NCBI RefSeq assembly: GCF_041154505.1
Contig: NZ_AP028672.1
Coordinates: forward strand, 1,625,001-1,689,000
Direction of reading: 5' to 3'
Origin: Acidovorax sp. A79
GTDB taxonomy: Bacteria > Pseudomonadota > Gammaproteobacteria > Burkholderiales > Burkholderiaceae_C
DNA: 64,000 bases
The number at the start of each line of letters is the position of its first letter. Position 1 is the first letter of the stretch. Positions 45,231-54,061 of this stretch are shown here, one piece after another. The notes beneath the pieces were generated by a model. It was not told the DNA's origin. It searched no databases and was given only the letters and a program-made list of their open reading frames with translations. The translations under genes were made by a program, and so were the position numbers.

Positions 45231-45579
45231 AAGCCCTGCCCGCCATGCGCCCTCGCGATCACCTCACCACCCGCAGGCCCCGGGCTGCCGCGTGGGCCAG
45301 CGATGACCGCCGCCCCGCCCACCCCACCGCCGCCGCGCCGCGCATCCGCCGCGAGGAAGCCTTTCGCCCCGTGGCCGGCGCGGTCCGCGCCAAGCGGGAT
45401 GAAGGCACCCAGGACAGGCCCTTCGCCGCCCTGCCCGCGGACTTTGCCGGGCCCCGCCTCCCGCACGCCGCGCGCTTCCAATGCCACAGCCAGGCCGGGA
45501 TGGCGACAGCCAACCCGCCCACGGCGGGCACCCACTGCCACCTGCCGTCCGCCACGGCCAAGGCACACCACGCCCAGGG
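45231..45579. other. Long gap inside the operon, no supported gene
   Basis: About 350 bases between the aldolase and lactonase genes, whereas other spacings in the operon are under 60 bases. Frames on both strands are open, but their products are Arg/Pro/Ala-rich. One leftward frame has a hydrophobic stretch (VPAVGGLAVAIPAWLW) that could be a remnant of a membrane protein. I see no repeat or terminator. Confidence 0.45.
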
Positions 45580-46527
45580 ATGACCGTGACCGAATTCCTC
45601 GCCCCACCACCCCACATCCTGGATGCGCGCCTGGCCCCTGTCTTCGAGGGCGCGGCGCTGCGGCGGCTGTGCACGGGGGCCGCCTGGAGCGAGGGGCCGG
45701 TCTGGCTGCCCCAGGACGATTCGGTGCTGTGGAGCGACATTCCCAACAATCGCATGCTGCGCTGGTCCCCCGCCGACGGCATGAGCGTCTGGCGCGACCA
45801 GGTCGATTTCACCAACGGCCACGCGCTCGATGGCGCGGGCAACCTGCTGCATTGCTCCCACGGGCAACGCGCCATCGTGCGCACGCCCCAGGTCGGGGGG
45901 CGCCTGCATGCGGACACGCCCGATGAGGTGGTGGTCGGCCACTTCCACGGCAAGCGGCTCAACTCCCCCAACGACGTGGTGGTGCAGAGCAACGGCTGCA
46001 TCTGGTTCACCGACCCGCCCTACGGCATCCTCGGCGACCGGGAAGGCCACAAGGCGCCCCCCGAGCTGGGCGGCAACTACGTGTTCTGCTACGACCCGTC
46101 GGACGGACAGCTGCACAAGGCGTCCGGGTTCCTGCAGGAGCCCAACGGCCTCGCTTTTTCTCCCGACGAAAGCCTGCTGTACGTGAGCGACACCTCGGCC
46201 GCGCTGCGCCCGGACGGCACGGGCCACCACCACATCGTGGTCTTCGACGTGCGGGAACACGCGCTGGAGGACCCCCGCGTGTTCGCCCGGGTCTCGCCGG
46301 GCGTGCCGGACGGTTTCCGCGTGGACCACCGCGGCCGGATCTACACCAGCAGCGAAGACAGCGTGCAGGTGCTGCACCCCGACGGAACGCTGCTGGGCAA
46401 GATTCCCGTGCCCGAGAAGGTGGGCAACGTGACCTTCGGGGGAACGCGCAGGGACACCCTCTTCATCGCCGCCAGCACCTCGCTGTACAGCATCGTTCTC
46501 AACACACGCGGAGCCCCCCGGCCATGA
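45580..46527 (+). CDS. SMP-30/gluconolactonase-family lactonase
   Basis: A 315-residue six-bladed propeller with metal ligands Glu38 (WSEGPVWL), Asn131 (LNSPNDVVV) and an Asp in VPDGFRVD. It has no signal peptide. It would open a sugar lactone to the aldonate used by the dehydratase two genes upstream. Its stop overlaps the start of the YncE-type gene by four bases, so the two are translationally coupled. Confidence 0.88.
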   Translation: MTVTEFLAPPPHILDARLAPVFEGAALRRLCTGAAWSEGPVWLPQDDSVLWSDIPNNRMLRWSPADGMSVWRDQVDFTNGHALDGAGNLLHCSHGQRAIVRTPQVGGRLHADTPDEVVVGHFHGKRLNSPNDVVVQSNGCIWFTDPPYGILGDREGHKAPPELGGNYVFCYDPSDGQLHKASGFLQEPNGLAFSPDESLLYVSDTSAALRPDGTGHHHIVVFDVREHALEDPRVFARVSPGVPDGFRVDHRGRIYTSSEDSVQVLHPDGTLLGKIPVPEKVGNVTFGGTRRDTLFIAASTSLYSIVLNTRGAPRP

Positions 46528-47474
46528 CCGACGACGTCCTGCTTCTGGTGGAAAAGTGCAGCCACTGCCTGAGCTATTACGACATCGGCAGCGGTGAACG
46601 GCTGGCCAGCATTGCGCTGCCCGACTTCCCGCACGAGTTCGTGATCGACTCGCACCAGGCCTATGCCTACATCGGCCACTATGGCGTGGAAACCTCGGGC
46701 CATCCGGGCGCTGGGGGCACACAGATCCTTCAGGTGGACATCGCCCGCAGGACGCTGGTGCGCTGCATCGACATCGCCCCCTTCAACCGGCTGCACGGCA
46801 TGCAGATGGACGCACAGGATCGCCTGTACGCGCTCAGCGAAGACCGAGCGCAACTCGTGGTCCTGGACCATCCCGCCACGGACACGGCCCCGCGCAGGGC
46901 CGTGAGCACCGGAGGCATCAAGAGCCACCTGTTCGCGCTCACCCGCGACGGACAGACGGCCTATGCGATGAACCTGCTGTCGCACACCGTGACCAGGATC
47001 CGGCCCCACGATGCCACGGTGGCTCCCGTGGCCTGCGCTCCCGGCGAGAAACCCGAAGGCTATGCGCTGAGCGGGGACGAGAAGACGCTGTACGTGAGCT
47101 GCCGCTTGAGCAACACGCTTTGCGCGATCGACACCGCGACCATGCAGGTCAAGGACCGGGCGCCCTCGCGCGACGATCCCACGCGCCTGTACCTGTACCG
47201 GGACGGCAGGCTGGTGGTCACCAACTACGGCGAACGCAGCCTGTCCGTGGTGGACCCCGCCACGCTGCGGGAGCTGGCCCACGTGCCGATGGAGGCGCGG
47301 GCCATCGCCCTGAGCTTCCACCCGTCGCGGCCGCTGGCCTTCGTGAGCCAGGACAACGACCTGCTGGGCTGCCTCAACATGGAGACGCTGCAGTTCGAAC
47401 GCTGGATCGCGACCCAGCGCGAGCCGGATGTCTCGCGCGTGCTGTCCCGCTTTCCTGCACGGGGCGGTGCATGA
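46524..47474 (+). CDS. YncE-type beta-propeller protein, cytoplasmic
   Basis: A 316-residue protein made of repeating propeller blades (such as TAYAMNLLSHTVTRI, TLYVSCRLSNTLCAI, RLVVTNYGERSLSVV). There is no signal peptide, unlike E. coli YncE and PQQ-associated propellers. A CSHC pair sits at residues 12-15. It is coupled by four-base overlaps to the lactonase before and the cytochrome b561 after, which argues that the three work together. The function is unknown; a dehydrogenase-like or scaffold role is speculation. Confidence 0.8.
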   Translation: MTDDVLLLVEKCSHCLSYYDIGSGERLASIALPDFPHEFVIDSHQAYAYIGHYGVETSGHPGAGGTQILQVDIARRTLVRCIDIAPFNRLHGMQMDAQDRLYALSEDRAQLVVLDHPATDTAPRRAVSTGGIKSHLFALTRDGQTAYAMNLLSHTVTRIRPHDATVAPVACAPGEKPEGYALSGDEKTLYVSCRLSNTLCAIDTATMQVKDRAPSRDDPTRLYLYRDGRLVVTNYGERSLSVVDPATLRELAHVPMEARAIALSFHPSRPLAFVSQDNDLLGCLNMETLQFERWIATQREPDVSRVLSRFPARGGA

Positions 47475-48235
47475 ACGGCCTCATGCAGTGGCTGCTGACG
47501 CCCATCGGCGGAGCGGCGCACCACGAGATCGCGCCGTGGGCTTTCTGGCACGCCCGCCTCATGGTTCTGGCCTGGGCCATCCTGCTGCCGCTGGGTGTGC
47601 TGGTTGCGCGCTTCTTCAAGATCATGCCCGGCCAGGACTGGCCGGCGGTGCGCGACAACAAGACCTGGTGGCACGCGCACCGCGTGCTGCAGTACGGCGG
47701 CATGGCGCTGATGCTGGCAGGCATCGGGCTGGCCTGGGGCAACGCCCGCGGCGTGAGCCAGGCCGCGGCATGGCACGCCATTCTGGGGTGGGGGGTGCTG
47801 GGGCTGGGGCTCATGCAGCTGGCATCGGCGTGGGCCAGGGGCAGCAAGGGCGGCCCCACCGACGTGCGGCTGCGCGGAGACCACTACGACATGACCCCGG
47901 GGCGCGTGGCCTTTGAATCCGTGCACAAGGCCGGAGGCTATGCCGCCATTCTTCTGTCGATCGCCACGATCGTCCTGGGCCTGGTGGTGACCGACGCGCC
48001 CCGCTGGATGGGGCTGGCGCTCGCGCTGTGGTGGCTGCTGCTGGCGAGCGCATTCGTGGTCCTGCAGCGCCAGGGGCGGTGCATCGACACCTACCAGGCC
48101 ATCTGGGGCCCCGGCAGCGGCACGGCCGCCAGCCGCAAGCGGCCCGTGGGCTGGGGCATCAGGCGCTACACGGCGGCCCAGTGGCAGCGGAAATTCGGGC
48201 AGCGCCACACGCCCGGCCGCACTCCACAACGATAG
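47471..48235 (+). CDS. Cytochrome b561-type membrane protein
   Basis: A 254-residue membrane protein with five helices. Conserved-looking histidines occur in AFWHARLMVLAW, WWHAHRVLQY, AAWHAILGW and ESVHKAGGY, as in the b561 fold of DOMON-linked FRRS1-like proteins that bind two hemes b. Such proteins carry electrons across the membrane. It has no fused DOMON domain. It overlaps the propeller gene by four bases and is directly followed by the ABC ATPase. Its donor and acceptor are unknown. Confidence 0.85.
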   Translation: MNGLMQWLLTPIGGAAHHEIAPWAFWHARLMVLAWAILLPLGVLVARFFKIMPGQDWPAVRDNKTWWHAHRVLQYGGMALMLAGIGLAWGNARGVSQAAAWHAILGWGVLGLGLMQLASAWARGSKGGPTDVRLRGDHYDMTPGRVAFESVHKAGGYAAILLSIATIVLGLVVTDAPRWMGLALALWWLLLASAFVVLQRQGRCIDTYQAIWGPGSGTAASRKRPVGWGIRRYTAAQWQRKFGQRHTPGRTPQR

Positions 48236-48250
48236 ATGACGGGAGCACCC

Positions 48251-49345
48251 ATGGCAGGACTGGAGCTACGCAACGTGGTCAAGCGTTTCGGCGAGGTGAC
48301 CGTCGTCCAGCAGATGGACCTGGCGATCCACGAGGGCGAATTCGTCGTGCTGCTGGGCGAATCGGGCTGCGGGAAAAGCACGACGCTGCGGATGATCGCG
48401 GGGCTGGAGGAGGTGACGCAGGGGCAGATCCTGATCGGCGACAGGGATGTGACCCATGCCGCGCCCATGGACCGCGACATCGCCATGGTGTTCCAGAACT
48501 ATGCGCTGTACCCCCACATGAACGTGGCGGAGAACATGTCCTTTGCGCTGCGCCTGTCCGGCCGGCCCTACGCCGAGATCTTCGAGAAGGTCAGGTCCGC
48601 GGCCCGCATCCTGAGCATCGAACACCTGCTGGAACGCAAGCCCAGGGAGCTGTCTGGCGGCCAGCGCCAGCGCGTGGCCATCGGGCGCGCCATCGTGCGG
48701 GAACCCAAGGTTTTCCTGTTCGACGAACCGCTGTCCAACCTGGATGCCAAGCTGCGCGGCCACATGCGGGCGGAACTGGCCATCCTGCACGAGCGCCTGG
48801 GAAAGACCACGGTGTATGTGACCCACGACCAGGTCGAGGCGATGACGCTCGCCTCGCGCATCGTGATCTTCGACAAGGGGGAGATCCAGCAGATCGGCAC
48901 CCCCTCCGACGTCTTCACACGCCCGGCCAGCCTGTTCGTGGCGGGGTTCATCGGCACGCCGACCATGAATTTCTTCCGCGCCCGCTACAGCCAGGAACAT
49001 GGCCTCAAGCTGCTTCGCGGAGAAGGCTTCGCGTGGATCGCGCCGGACTGGCTGGTGGCACAGGCCCCACGGGCGGACCAGTCGCTCACGCTGGGCCTGC
49101 GCCCCCAGGCGCTGCACCCTTCCAACGCGGGCGTGAGCCTGCTCAGCCTGCAGGTGGACGTCGTGGAGTACCTCGGCACCGAAAGCCAGGTGGTGGGACA
49201 CATGAACACCCCCTCCGGCCAGCGCGTGGCCGCCATGCTGCCGGGCAACGCGCAGGACCGGCTGCGCCAGCGGGTCGACCTGAGCTTCGACCCGCAGGAC
49301 ATGCACGTTTTCGACACCGCCGCGGGGCGCTCCCTGCGCCCCTGA
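48251..49345 (+). CDS. ABC transporter ATPase (UgpC/MalK-like, CUT1)
   Basis: A 364-residue ATPase with Walker A GESGCGKST (36-44), Q-loop VFQNYALYPHMN, signature LSGGQRQR, Walker B FLFDEPLSNLDAKLR and switch THDQVEAM, plus a C-terminal regulatory OB-fold region. It energises sugar import with the two permeases downstream. The ATG at 48251 is chosen for GGGAG seven bases before it; an ATG at 48236 directly after the b561 stop would add five residues. Confidence 0.95.
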   Translation: MAGLELRNVVKRFGEVTVVQQMDLAIHEGEFVVLLGESGCGKSTTLRMIAGLEEVTQGQILIGDRDVTHAAPMDRDIAMVFQNYALYPHMNVAENMSFALRLSGRPYAEIFEKVRSAARILSIEHLLERKPRELSGGQRQRVAIGRAIVREPKVFLFDEPLSNLDAKLRGHMRAELAILHERLGKTTVYVTHDQVEAMTLASRIVIFDKGEIQQIGTPSDVFTRPASLFVAGFIGTPTMNFFRARYSQEHGLKLLRGEGFAWIAPDWLVAQAPRADQSLTLGLRPQALHPSNAGVSLLSLQVDVVEYLGTESQVVGHMNTPSGQRVAAMLPGNAQDRLRQRVDLSFDPQDMHVFDTAAGRSLRP

Positions 49346-49379
49346 CACACCGCGACACCCCCACCCAGGAGACAAGACC

Positions 49380-50711
49380 ATGAAAAGACGCGACTTCGTA
49401 ACGAAAACCAGTGCCACGGTGTTCGGTGCCAGCCTGCCCTTGAGCGGAATCCGTGCGCAGAGCCGCTATTCCAGGTATGCGGGCCAGACGGTCACCTTCA
49501 GCGTGCCGGCCCATCCCCACTACGACGCGATGATGAAGATCCTGCCGGATTTCACCAGGGAAACCGGGATCAAGGTGGAAACCGACCGCCTGGCCATGGG
49601 GCGCATGAAGGAAAAGCAGCTGCTGGAGATGGCCAAGCCGCAGGGTGACTACGACCTGGGCTGCTACGTCGTGATGTGGAAAGGCGAGTACGTCGCCAAA
49701 AATCTCATCCGGCCGCTCGACCCGTTCCTGCAGAACCCCGCCCTGGCGGACCCCGCCTACGACATCAAGGACATCATTCCGGTCTATCTCGAAAACCTGG
49801 GGCTCGTGGGGGGCCCCAAGGGTTACCTGGCGGGGCCGGGCGCCAAGCTCTACGGTCTGCCCTATGGCGCGGAAACCTCGGTGCTGGCCTACCGCAAGGA
49901 CATCTTTGCCAAGCACGGCCTCAAGGTGCCCGAGAACTATGCGGAGTTCGCGCAGTTGCTGCGCGTGATCAAGGACAAGGAGGGTATCGGCGCGCTGGCG
50001 TCCCGGGGCCAGGCGGGCCATCAGGCCGTGCACGCCTGGCTGCTGCACCTGAACCCGCTGGGCGGCAGCGTCTTCGACGATCAATGGCGCGTGCGCTTCA
50101 ATGACAAGGCGGGCGTGCAGGCGCTCAAGTTCCTGCAGGAAGTGGTGGCCACGGGCCCCGCGGGCATCGCGGGGTATGGCCAGGGGGAAAGCAACACGGC
50201 CTTCCTGCAGGGCCAGGCCGCCATGTACCTGGACTCCACCTCCCTCGCCGGGCTGGTGAACGACCCGGCCAAGTCCCGCATCGCCGGCAAGGTCAGCTGG
50301 GCCCTGCACCCCATGGGAACGCGCCGCGCCTCCCAGTCCGGCGGGCTGGGCCTGGCCATCGCCAAGAACGCGAAGAACGCCGATGCGGGCTTCCTGCTCA
50401 TGCAGTGGCTCACCTCCAAGGCCCAGGACAAGGCCGTCACCCGGGCGGGCGGCGCGCCCACCCGCAACTCCACGCTGGCCGACACCGACCTCGTGCGGCA
50501 GTACCCGGAGTTCATCACCTTCAAGGAGGCGCTCAAGTACTCCAACCCCGACTGGCGGCCCATCATCGCGGTGTGGGACAAGATCAACGTGCAGGCGCTC
50601 GGGGTCGGCATCTCCGAGGCCCTGACCGGCAAGAAGACGGCCGAGGCAGCGCTCAATGACCTGGTGGCCCCGGTCATGCAGATCATGCGTGAAGCCGGGT
50701 ACAAAGTCTGA
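49380..50711 (+). CDS. Sugar ABC transporter substrate-binding protein, first copy
   Basis: A 443-residue periplasmic binding protein (MalE/UgpB class). The N-terminus (MKRRDFVTKTSATVFGASL) has adjacent arginines and may use the Tat route. The mature part has the family shape, with KLYGLPYGAETSVLAY, AWLLHLNPLGGSVF, QGQAAMYLDSTS and a C-terminal PDWRPIIAVWDKIN. It is strongly similar along its length to the protein at 54062-55408. Encoded between ATPase and permeases, it is the natural partner of the importer. Confidence 0.92.
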   Translation: MKRRDFVTKTSATVFGASLPLSGIRAQSRYSRYAGQTVTFSVPAHPHYDAMMKILPDFTRETGIKVETDRLAMGRMKEKQLLEMAKPQGDYDLGCYVVMWKGEYVAKNLIRPLDPFLQNPALADPAYDIKDIIPVYLENLGLVGGPKGYLAGPGAKLYGLPYGAETSVLAYRKDIFAKHGLKVPENYAEFAQLLRVIKDKEGIGALASRGQAGHQAVHAWLLHLNPLGGSVFDDQWRVRFNDKAGVQALKFLQEVVATGPAGIAGYGQGESNTAFLQGQAAMYLDSTSLAGLVNDPAKSRIAGKVSWALHPMGTRRASQSGGLGLAIAKNAKNADAGFLLMQWLTSKAQDKAVTRAGGAPTRNSTLADTDLVRQYPEFITFKEALKYSNPDWRPIIAVWDKINVQALGVGISEALTGKKTAEAALNDLVAPVMQIMREAGYKV

Positions 50712-50723
50712 GGCGCGCCCGCC

Positions 50724-51599
50724 ATGCGCACCCCTTCCTGGGTTCCGCTCCTCTACGTGGGGCCTGCCGCCGCGATCATGGCGGCAGCGTGCCTCTACCC
50801 GGTCATCTCGGCCTTCCAGCTGGGGCTCTACGACTGGAGCATGGGCACCCCCTGGAGCGCGGCCCGCTGGGTGGGGCTGGATGCATTCGCCGCGGCGTTC
50901 AGCAATCCCCGGGTGTGGTCCTCGCTCTGGACAACCCTGCTGTTCGCCGGCGTCTGCGTCACCGCCGAGATGCTGCTGGGCATCGCGCTGGCACTGGCGC
51001 TGGAGCGGCCGGTGCGGGGCACGGCGGTCTTTCGCACCTTGTTCATCCTGCCCATGATGATCGCGCCCATTGCCGTGGGCCTGGCCTGGCGCTACATGTT
51101 CGACGCGCAGTTCGGGCTCATCAACGCCGTGCTCGGCCTGCTCAGGATCGCGCCCCTGACCTGGCTGGCGGATCCCACGCTCGCGTTCGCCGCCATCGTG
51201 ATCGCGGACGTCTGGCAGTGGACGCCCTTCGTCTTCATCATGATGGTGGCCGCCCTGGCGAACGTGGACAGCGCGGTCATCGAGGCCTCGCGGATCGACG
51301 GGGCGAACTGGTGGCAGATGACCACCCTCGTCAAGCTGCCCATGATCGCGCACGTGATCGCCATCACGCTGATGATGCGGCTGGTGGATGCCTTCCGGGT
51401 TCTCGAAGTGATCTACGTGCTGACATTCGGCGGCCCGGGCGACTCCACCGAAATCCTCGCGCTGCACATCTACAAGACGGCCTTCGTGGGCCAGCAGCTG
51501 GGCGTGGCCGCCGCCATCTCCGTGCTGCTGCTCGTGGTGGTGGCCGTGCTGTCATGGATCGCCCTGCGCATCTCGAACCCTCTGGACAACGAGAAGTAA
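50724..51599 (+). CDS. Sugar ABC transporter permease (MalF/UgpA-like)
   Basis: A 291-residue permease with six membrane helices, from VPLLYVGPAAAIMAAACLYPVI to VAAAISVLLLVVVAVLSWIAL. The cytoplasmic EAA loop that contacts the ATPase reads EASRIDGANWWQMTTLVKLPMI. It starts 12 bases after the binding-protein gene. Confidence 0.94.
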   Translation: MRTPSWVPLLYVGPAAAIMAAACLYPVISAFQLGLYDWSMGTPWSAARWVGLDAFAAAFSNPRVWSSLWTTLLFAGVCVTAEMLLGIALALALERPVRGTAVFRTLFILPMMIAPIAVGLAWRYMFDAQFGLINAVLGLLRIAPLTWLADPTLAFAAIVIADVWQWTPFVFIMMVAALANVDSAVIEASRIDGANWWQMTTLVKLPMIAHVIAITLMMRLVDAFRVLEVIYVLTFGGPGDSTEILALHIYKTAFVGQQLGVAAAISVLLLVVVAVLSWIALRISNPLDNEK

Positions 51600-51612
51600 C
51601 CGGGAACGCGAG

Positions 51613-52443
51613 ATGCCCATGAAACGCTCTCCCCTGCTCGCCACCGCGCACTACGCCATGCTGGTCGGCCTGGCCGTGCTGTGCATCGCCCCCATCGCGG
51701 TCATCTTCGCCACCAGCCTGCGCCAGCAGGTGGACATCTTCGCCGAGCCGCTGAACTTCATCTTCACCCCCACCCTGGAGAACTACCGGGCCGTCCTGCA
51801 GGAAGACAAGTTCGACCGGTACCTGTACAACAGCCTTTTTGTCGGGCTCATTTCCACGGCCGCCACCCTGGTGCTGGGCTGCATGGCGGCCTACGGCCTG
51901 GCGCGGTTCCGCTTCCCCGGCCGGCGCGCGCTGGCCTACACCACCTTGCTGCTGCGCACCGTGCCGCTGGCGGTCATGGCCATACCGGTCTTCCTGATCT
52001 GGAACGAATGGCACCTGGTCAACAGCCTGTGGGGCCTGATCCTGCTGTACGTGGCGGTCAACCTGCCATTCACGATCTGGCTGCTCTATGGCTTCGTGCT
52101 GCAGGTCCCCGTGGAGCTGGAAGAGGCAGCCGCCATCGACGGCTGCGGCCCCCTGCGCGTGTTCACCAAGGTGCTGCTTCCGCTCATGGCGCCCGGGCTC
52201 GCCGCGGCCTCGATCTTCACCTTCCGCATCGCCTGGAACGAGTTCATCCTGGCGCTGGTGCTCACCGATCGCCACTCGCGCACCCTGCCCGTGGCGGCCT
52301 CGCTTTTCGTCACCGACATGGGGGTGGACTGGGGGCGGGTCATGGCCATGGGCAGCCTCATCGCCATTCCCCCGCTGATCTTCACCTTCGTGGCGGCACG
52401 CCAGATCATCACCGGGCTCACGGCAGGCGCCGTCAAGGGCTAG
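51613..52443 (+). CDS. Sugar ABC transporter permease (MalG/UgpE-like)
   Basis: A 276-residue permease with six helices and the EAA loop [23 protein letters not shown]. The C-terminus ends [14 protein letters not shown], typical of the MalG group. It pairs with the preceding permease, 13 bases upstream, to form the CUT1 channel. Confidence 0.95.
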   Translation: MPMKRSPLLATAHYAMLVGLAVLCIAPIAVIFATSLRQQVDIFAEPLNFIFTPTLENYRAVLQEDKFDRYLYNSLFVGLISTAATLVLGCMAAYGLARFRFPGRRALAYTTLLLRTVPLAVMAIPVFLIWNEWHLVNSLWGLILLYVAVNLPFTIWLLYGFVLQVPVELEEAAAIDGCGPLRVFTKVLLPLMAPGLAAASIFTFRIAWNEFILALVLTDRHSRTLPVAASLFVTDMGVDWGRVMAMGSLIAIPPLIFTFVAARQIITGLTAGAVKG

Positions 52444-52486
52444 GGACGCACCCTGGCCTGCATTCCCCCGCTTACCGCCCCACCCC

Positions 52487-54031
52487 ATGAGATTCGTCCA
52501 GACATTGCGCATTTCGCAGAAGCTGCTCCTCTTCGCGCTCCTGCTGGTGGCGTGCTTCTTCCTCGGGGCCTGGCAGGTCGCGCGCTGCCTGCTGGCGATC
52601 TCGCATTTCGGCGCGGCGCTGCCAGACGCCGATCCCGTCGTGGAAAGCGCAGCCGCCGCGCTGCGGATACTGGCCCTGACCAGCGCCGTGGTGGCGGGGG
52701 GCTGCCTGGCCCTGGCATGGTGGATTGGCCGCGCGCTGCGCACGCGCGTCGCCGTCGCCCGCAAATTCACGGACGATGTGCGCATCGGCAACCTGACGAG
52801 CCTGATTCACGACGCGCAGCGCGACGAGTTCTCGCCCTTGATGGCAGCCATGCGCGAAATGCAGGAATCCCTGACCAGGGTCGTCACCAAGGTCAGGGCG
52901 GGCGCGCAGGAGGTGGCCCTGGCCAGCGACGAGATATCCCAGGCGAACACCGATCTGTCCGCACGGACGGAACGCCAGGCGCTGTCGCTGAAGGACACCA
53001 CGGACGCGGTGGAGGCGTTCGCCAGCAGCGCCCTGCTGATGGGGCAGAAGGCGGATGCGGGCAACGCCATCGCGCAGCAGACCGCCATGGCGGGAGACCA
53101 CGGCAACCGTGCCTTCGCGTCCGTGCAGCAGACCATGCAGGAAATTGCGTCGGACTCCGCGCGGGCCTTCGACATCATCGCGCTCATTGACGGGATCGCG
53201 TTCCAGACCAACATCCTCGCCCTGAACGCGGCCGTCGAGGCGGCACGCGCCGGCGAGCAGGGCCGGGGCTTTGCCGTGGTCGCCAGCGAGGTGCGCGCGC
53301 TGGCGCAGCGCAGCGCCAGCGCGGCCAAGGACATCAAGGCGCTGCTGACCCGCGGCAACGCCCGCATCGAAACCGGCGCGACCCTGGTGCAGACGGCCGC
53401 CCAACAACTGGGCGGCATGACCGAGGCCATCCAGCGGGTGACGCAGATCATGGCGGAGATCGCCCATTCCAGCCAGATGCAGCGCGAGAGCGTGGGCAAG
53501 GTCATCGAGTCCGTGGAGCTGATTGACCAGGCCACGCAACAGAACGCGGCCCTGGTGGAGCAGACCGCCTCCGCCTCGCAGCAACTGCGGGCGCAGGCCG
53601 CGCGCCTCGTCGGGTCGGTGAACGTGTTCACGCTCAACGGGAGCCCGTCCGAAGCCGAAGAGCAGGTGCGAAGGGCCGTGGACCTGATCCGCGACATCGG
53701 CGCCGAGAAGGCCTACCGCGAATTCACGCACGGCACCTCGTTCAAGGACCGGGACCTGTACATCACGGTCTACGACTTCAACGGCCGCAATCTCGCGCAC
53801 GGAGCCAATCCCGCCAACGTCGGAAAGGTCCTCATCGACATGCGCGACGCGAATGGCGTGGCGATCGTCAGGAACTCGCGCGACCTGGCCACGCAAAGGG
53901 GCTCTGGATGGTCCGCGCCGTACCACATCCTGAATCCGGTCACCCAGAAGATCATGGTCAAGAAGGCGTTTGTCCAGCGTGTGGGAGAGACCTTCGTCTC
54001 GTCCGGAATCTACGCCGTGGACCTGGATTGA
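52487..54031 (+). CDS. Methyl-accepting chemotaxis protein with C-terminal cytoplasmic Cache domain
   Basis: A 514-residue chemoreceptor. Two membrane helices (about 11-38 and 58-83) enclose only about 20 periplasmic residues, so there is no external sensor domain. A HAMP-like segment (84-130) and the signalling domain follow, with the hairpin tip at about 236-268 ([25 protein letters not shown]). From about 395 to 512 a single Cache domain follows ([30 protein letters not shown]), predicted cytoplasmic. It probably senses an internal metabolite. It lies between the importer and the second binding protein. Confidence 0.9.
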   Translation: MRFVQTLRISQKLLLFALLLVACFFLGAWQVARCLLAISHFGAALPDADPVVESAAAALRILALTSAVVAGGCLALAWWIGRALRTRVAVARKFTDDVRIGNLTSLIHDAQRDEFSPLMAAMREMQESLTRVVTKVRAGAQEVALASDEISQANTDLSARTERQALSLKDTTDAVEAFASSALLMGQKADAGNAIAQQTAMAGDHGNRAFASVQQTMQEIASDSARAFDIIALIDGIAFQTNILALNAAVEAARAGEQGRGFAVVASEVRALAQRSASAAKDIKALLTRGNARIETGATLVQTAAQQLGGMTEAIQRVTQIMAEIAHSSQMQRESVGKVIESVELIDQATQQNAALVEQTASASQQLRAQAARLVGSVNVFTLNGSPSEAEEQVRRAVDLIRDIGAEKAYREFTHGTSFKDRDLYITVYDFNGRNLAHGANPANVGKVLIDMRDANGVAIVRNSRDLATQRGSGWSAPYHILNPVTQKIMVKKAFVQRVGETFVSSGIYAVDLD

Positions 54032-54061
54032 TCGACGCTCCCCCCGAGACAGGAAAACCCC

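Noticed and set aside
45303..45926. A 207-codon rightward frame across the operon gap and into the lactonase gene
   Set aside because: Its product is Pro/Arg/Ala-rich and overlaps the true lactonase frame.
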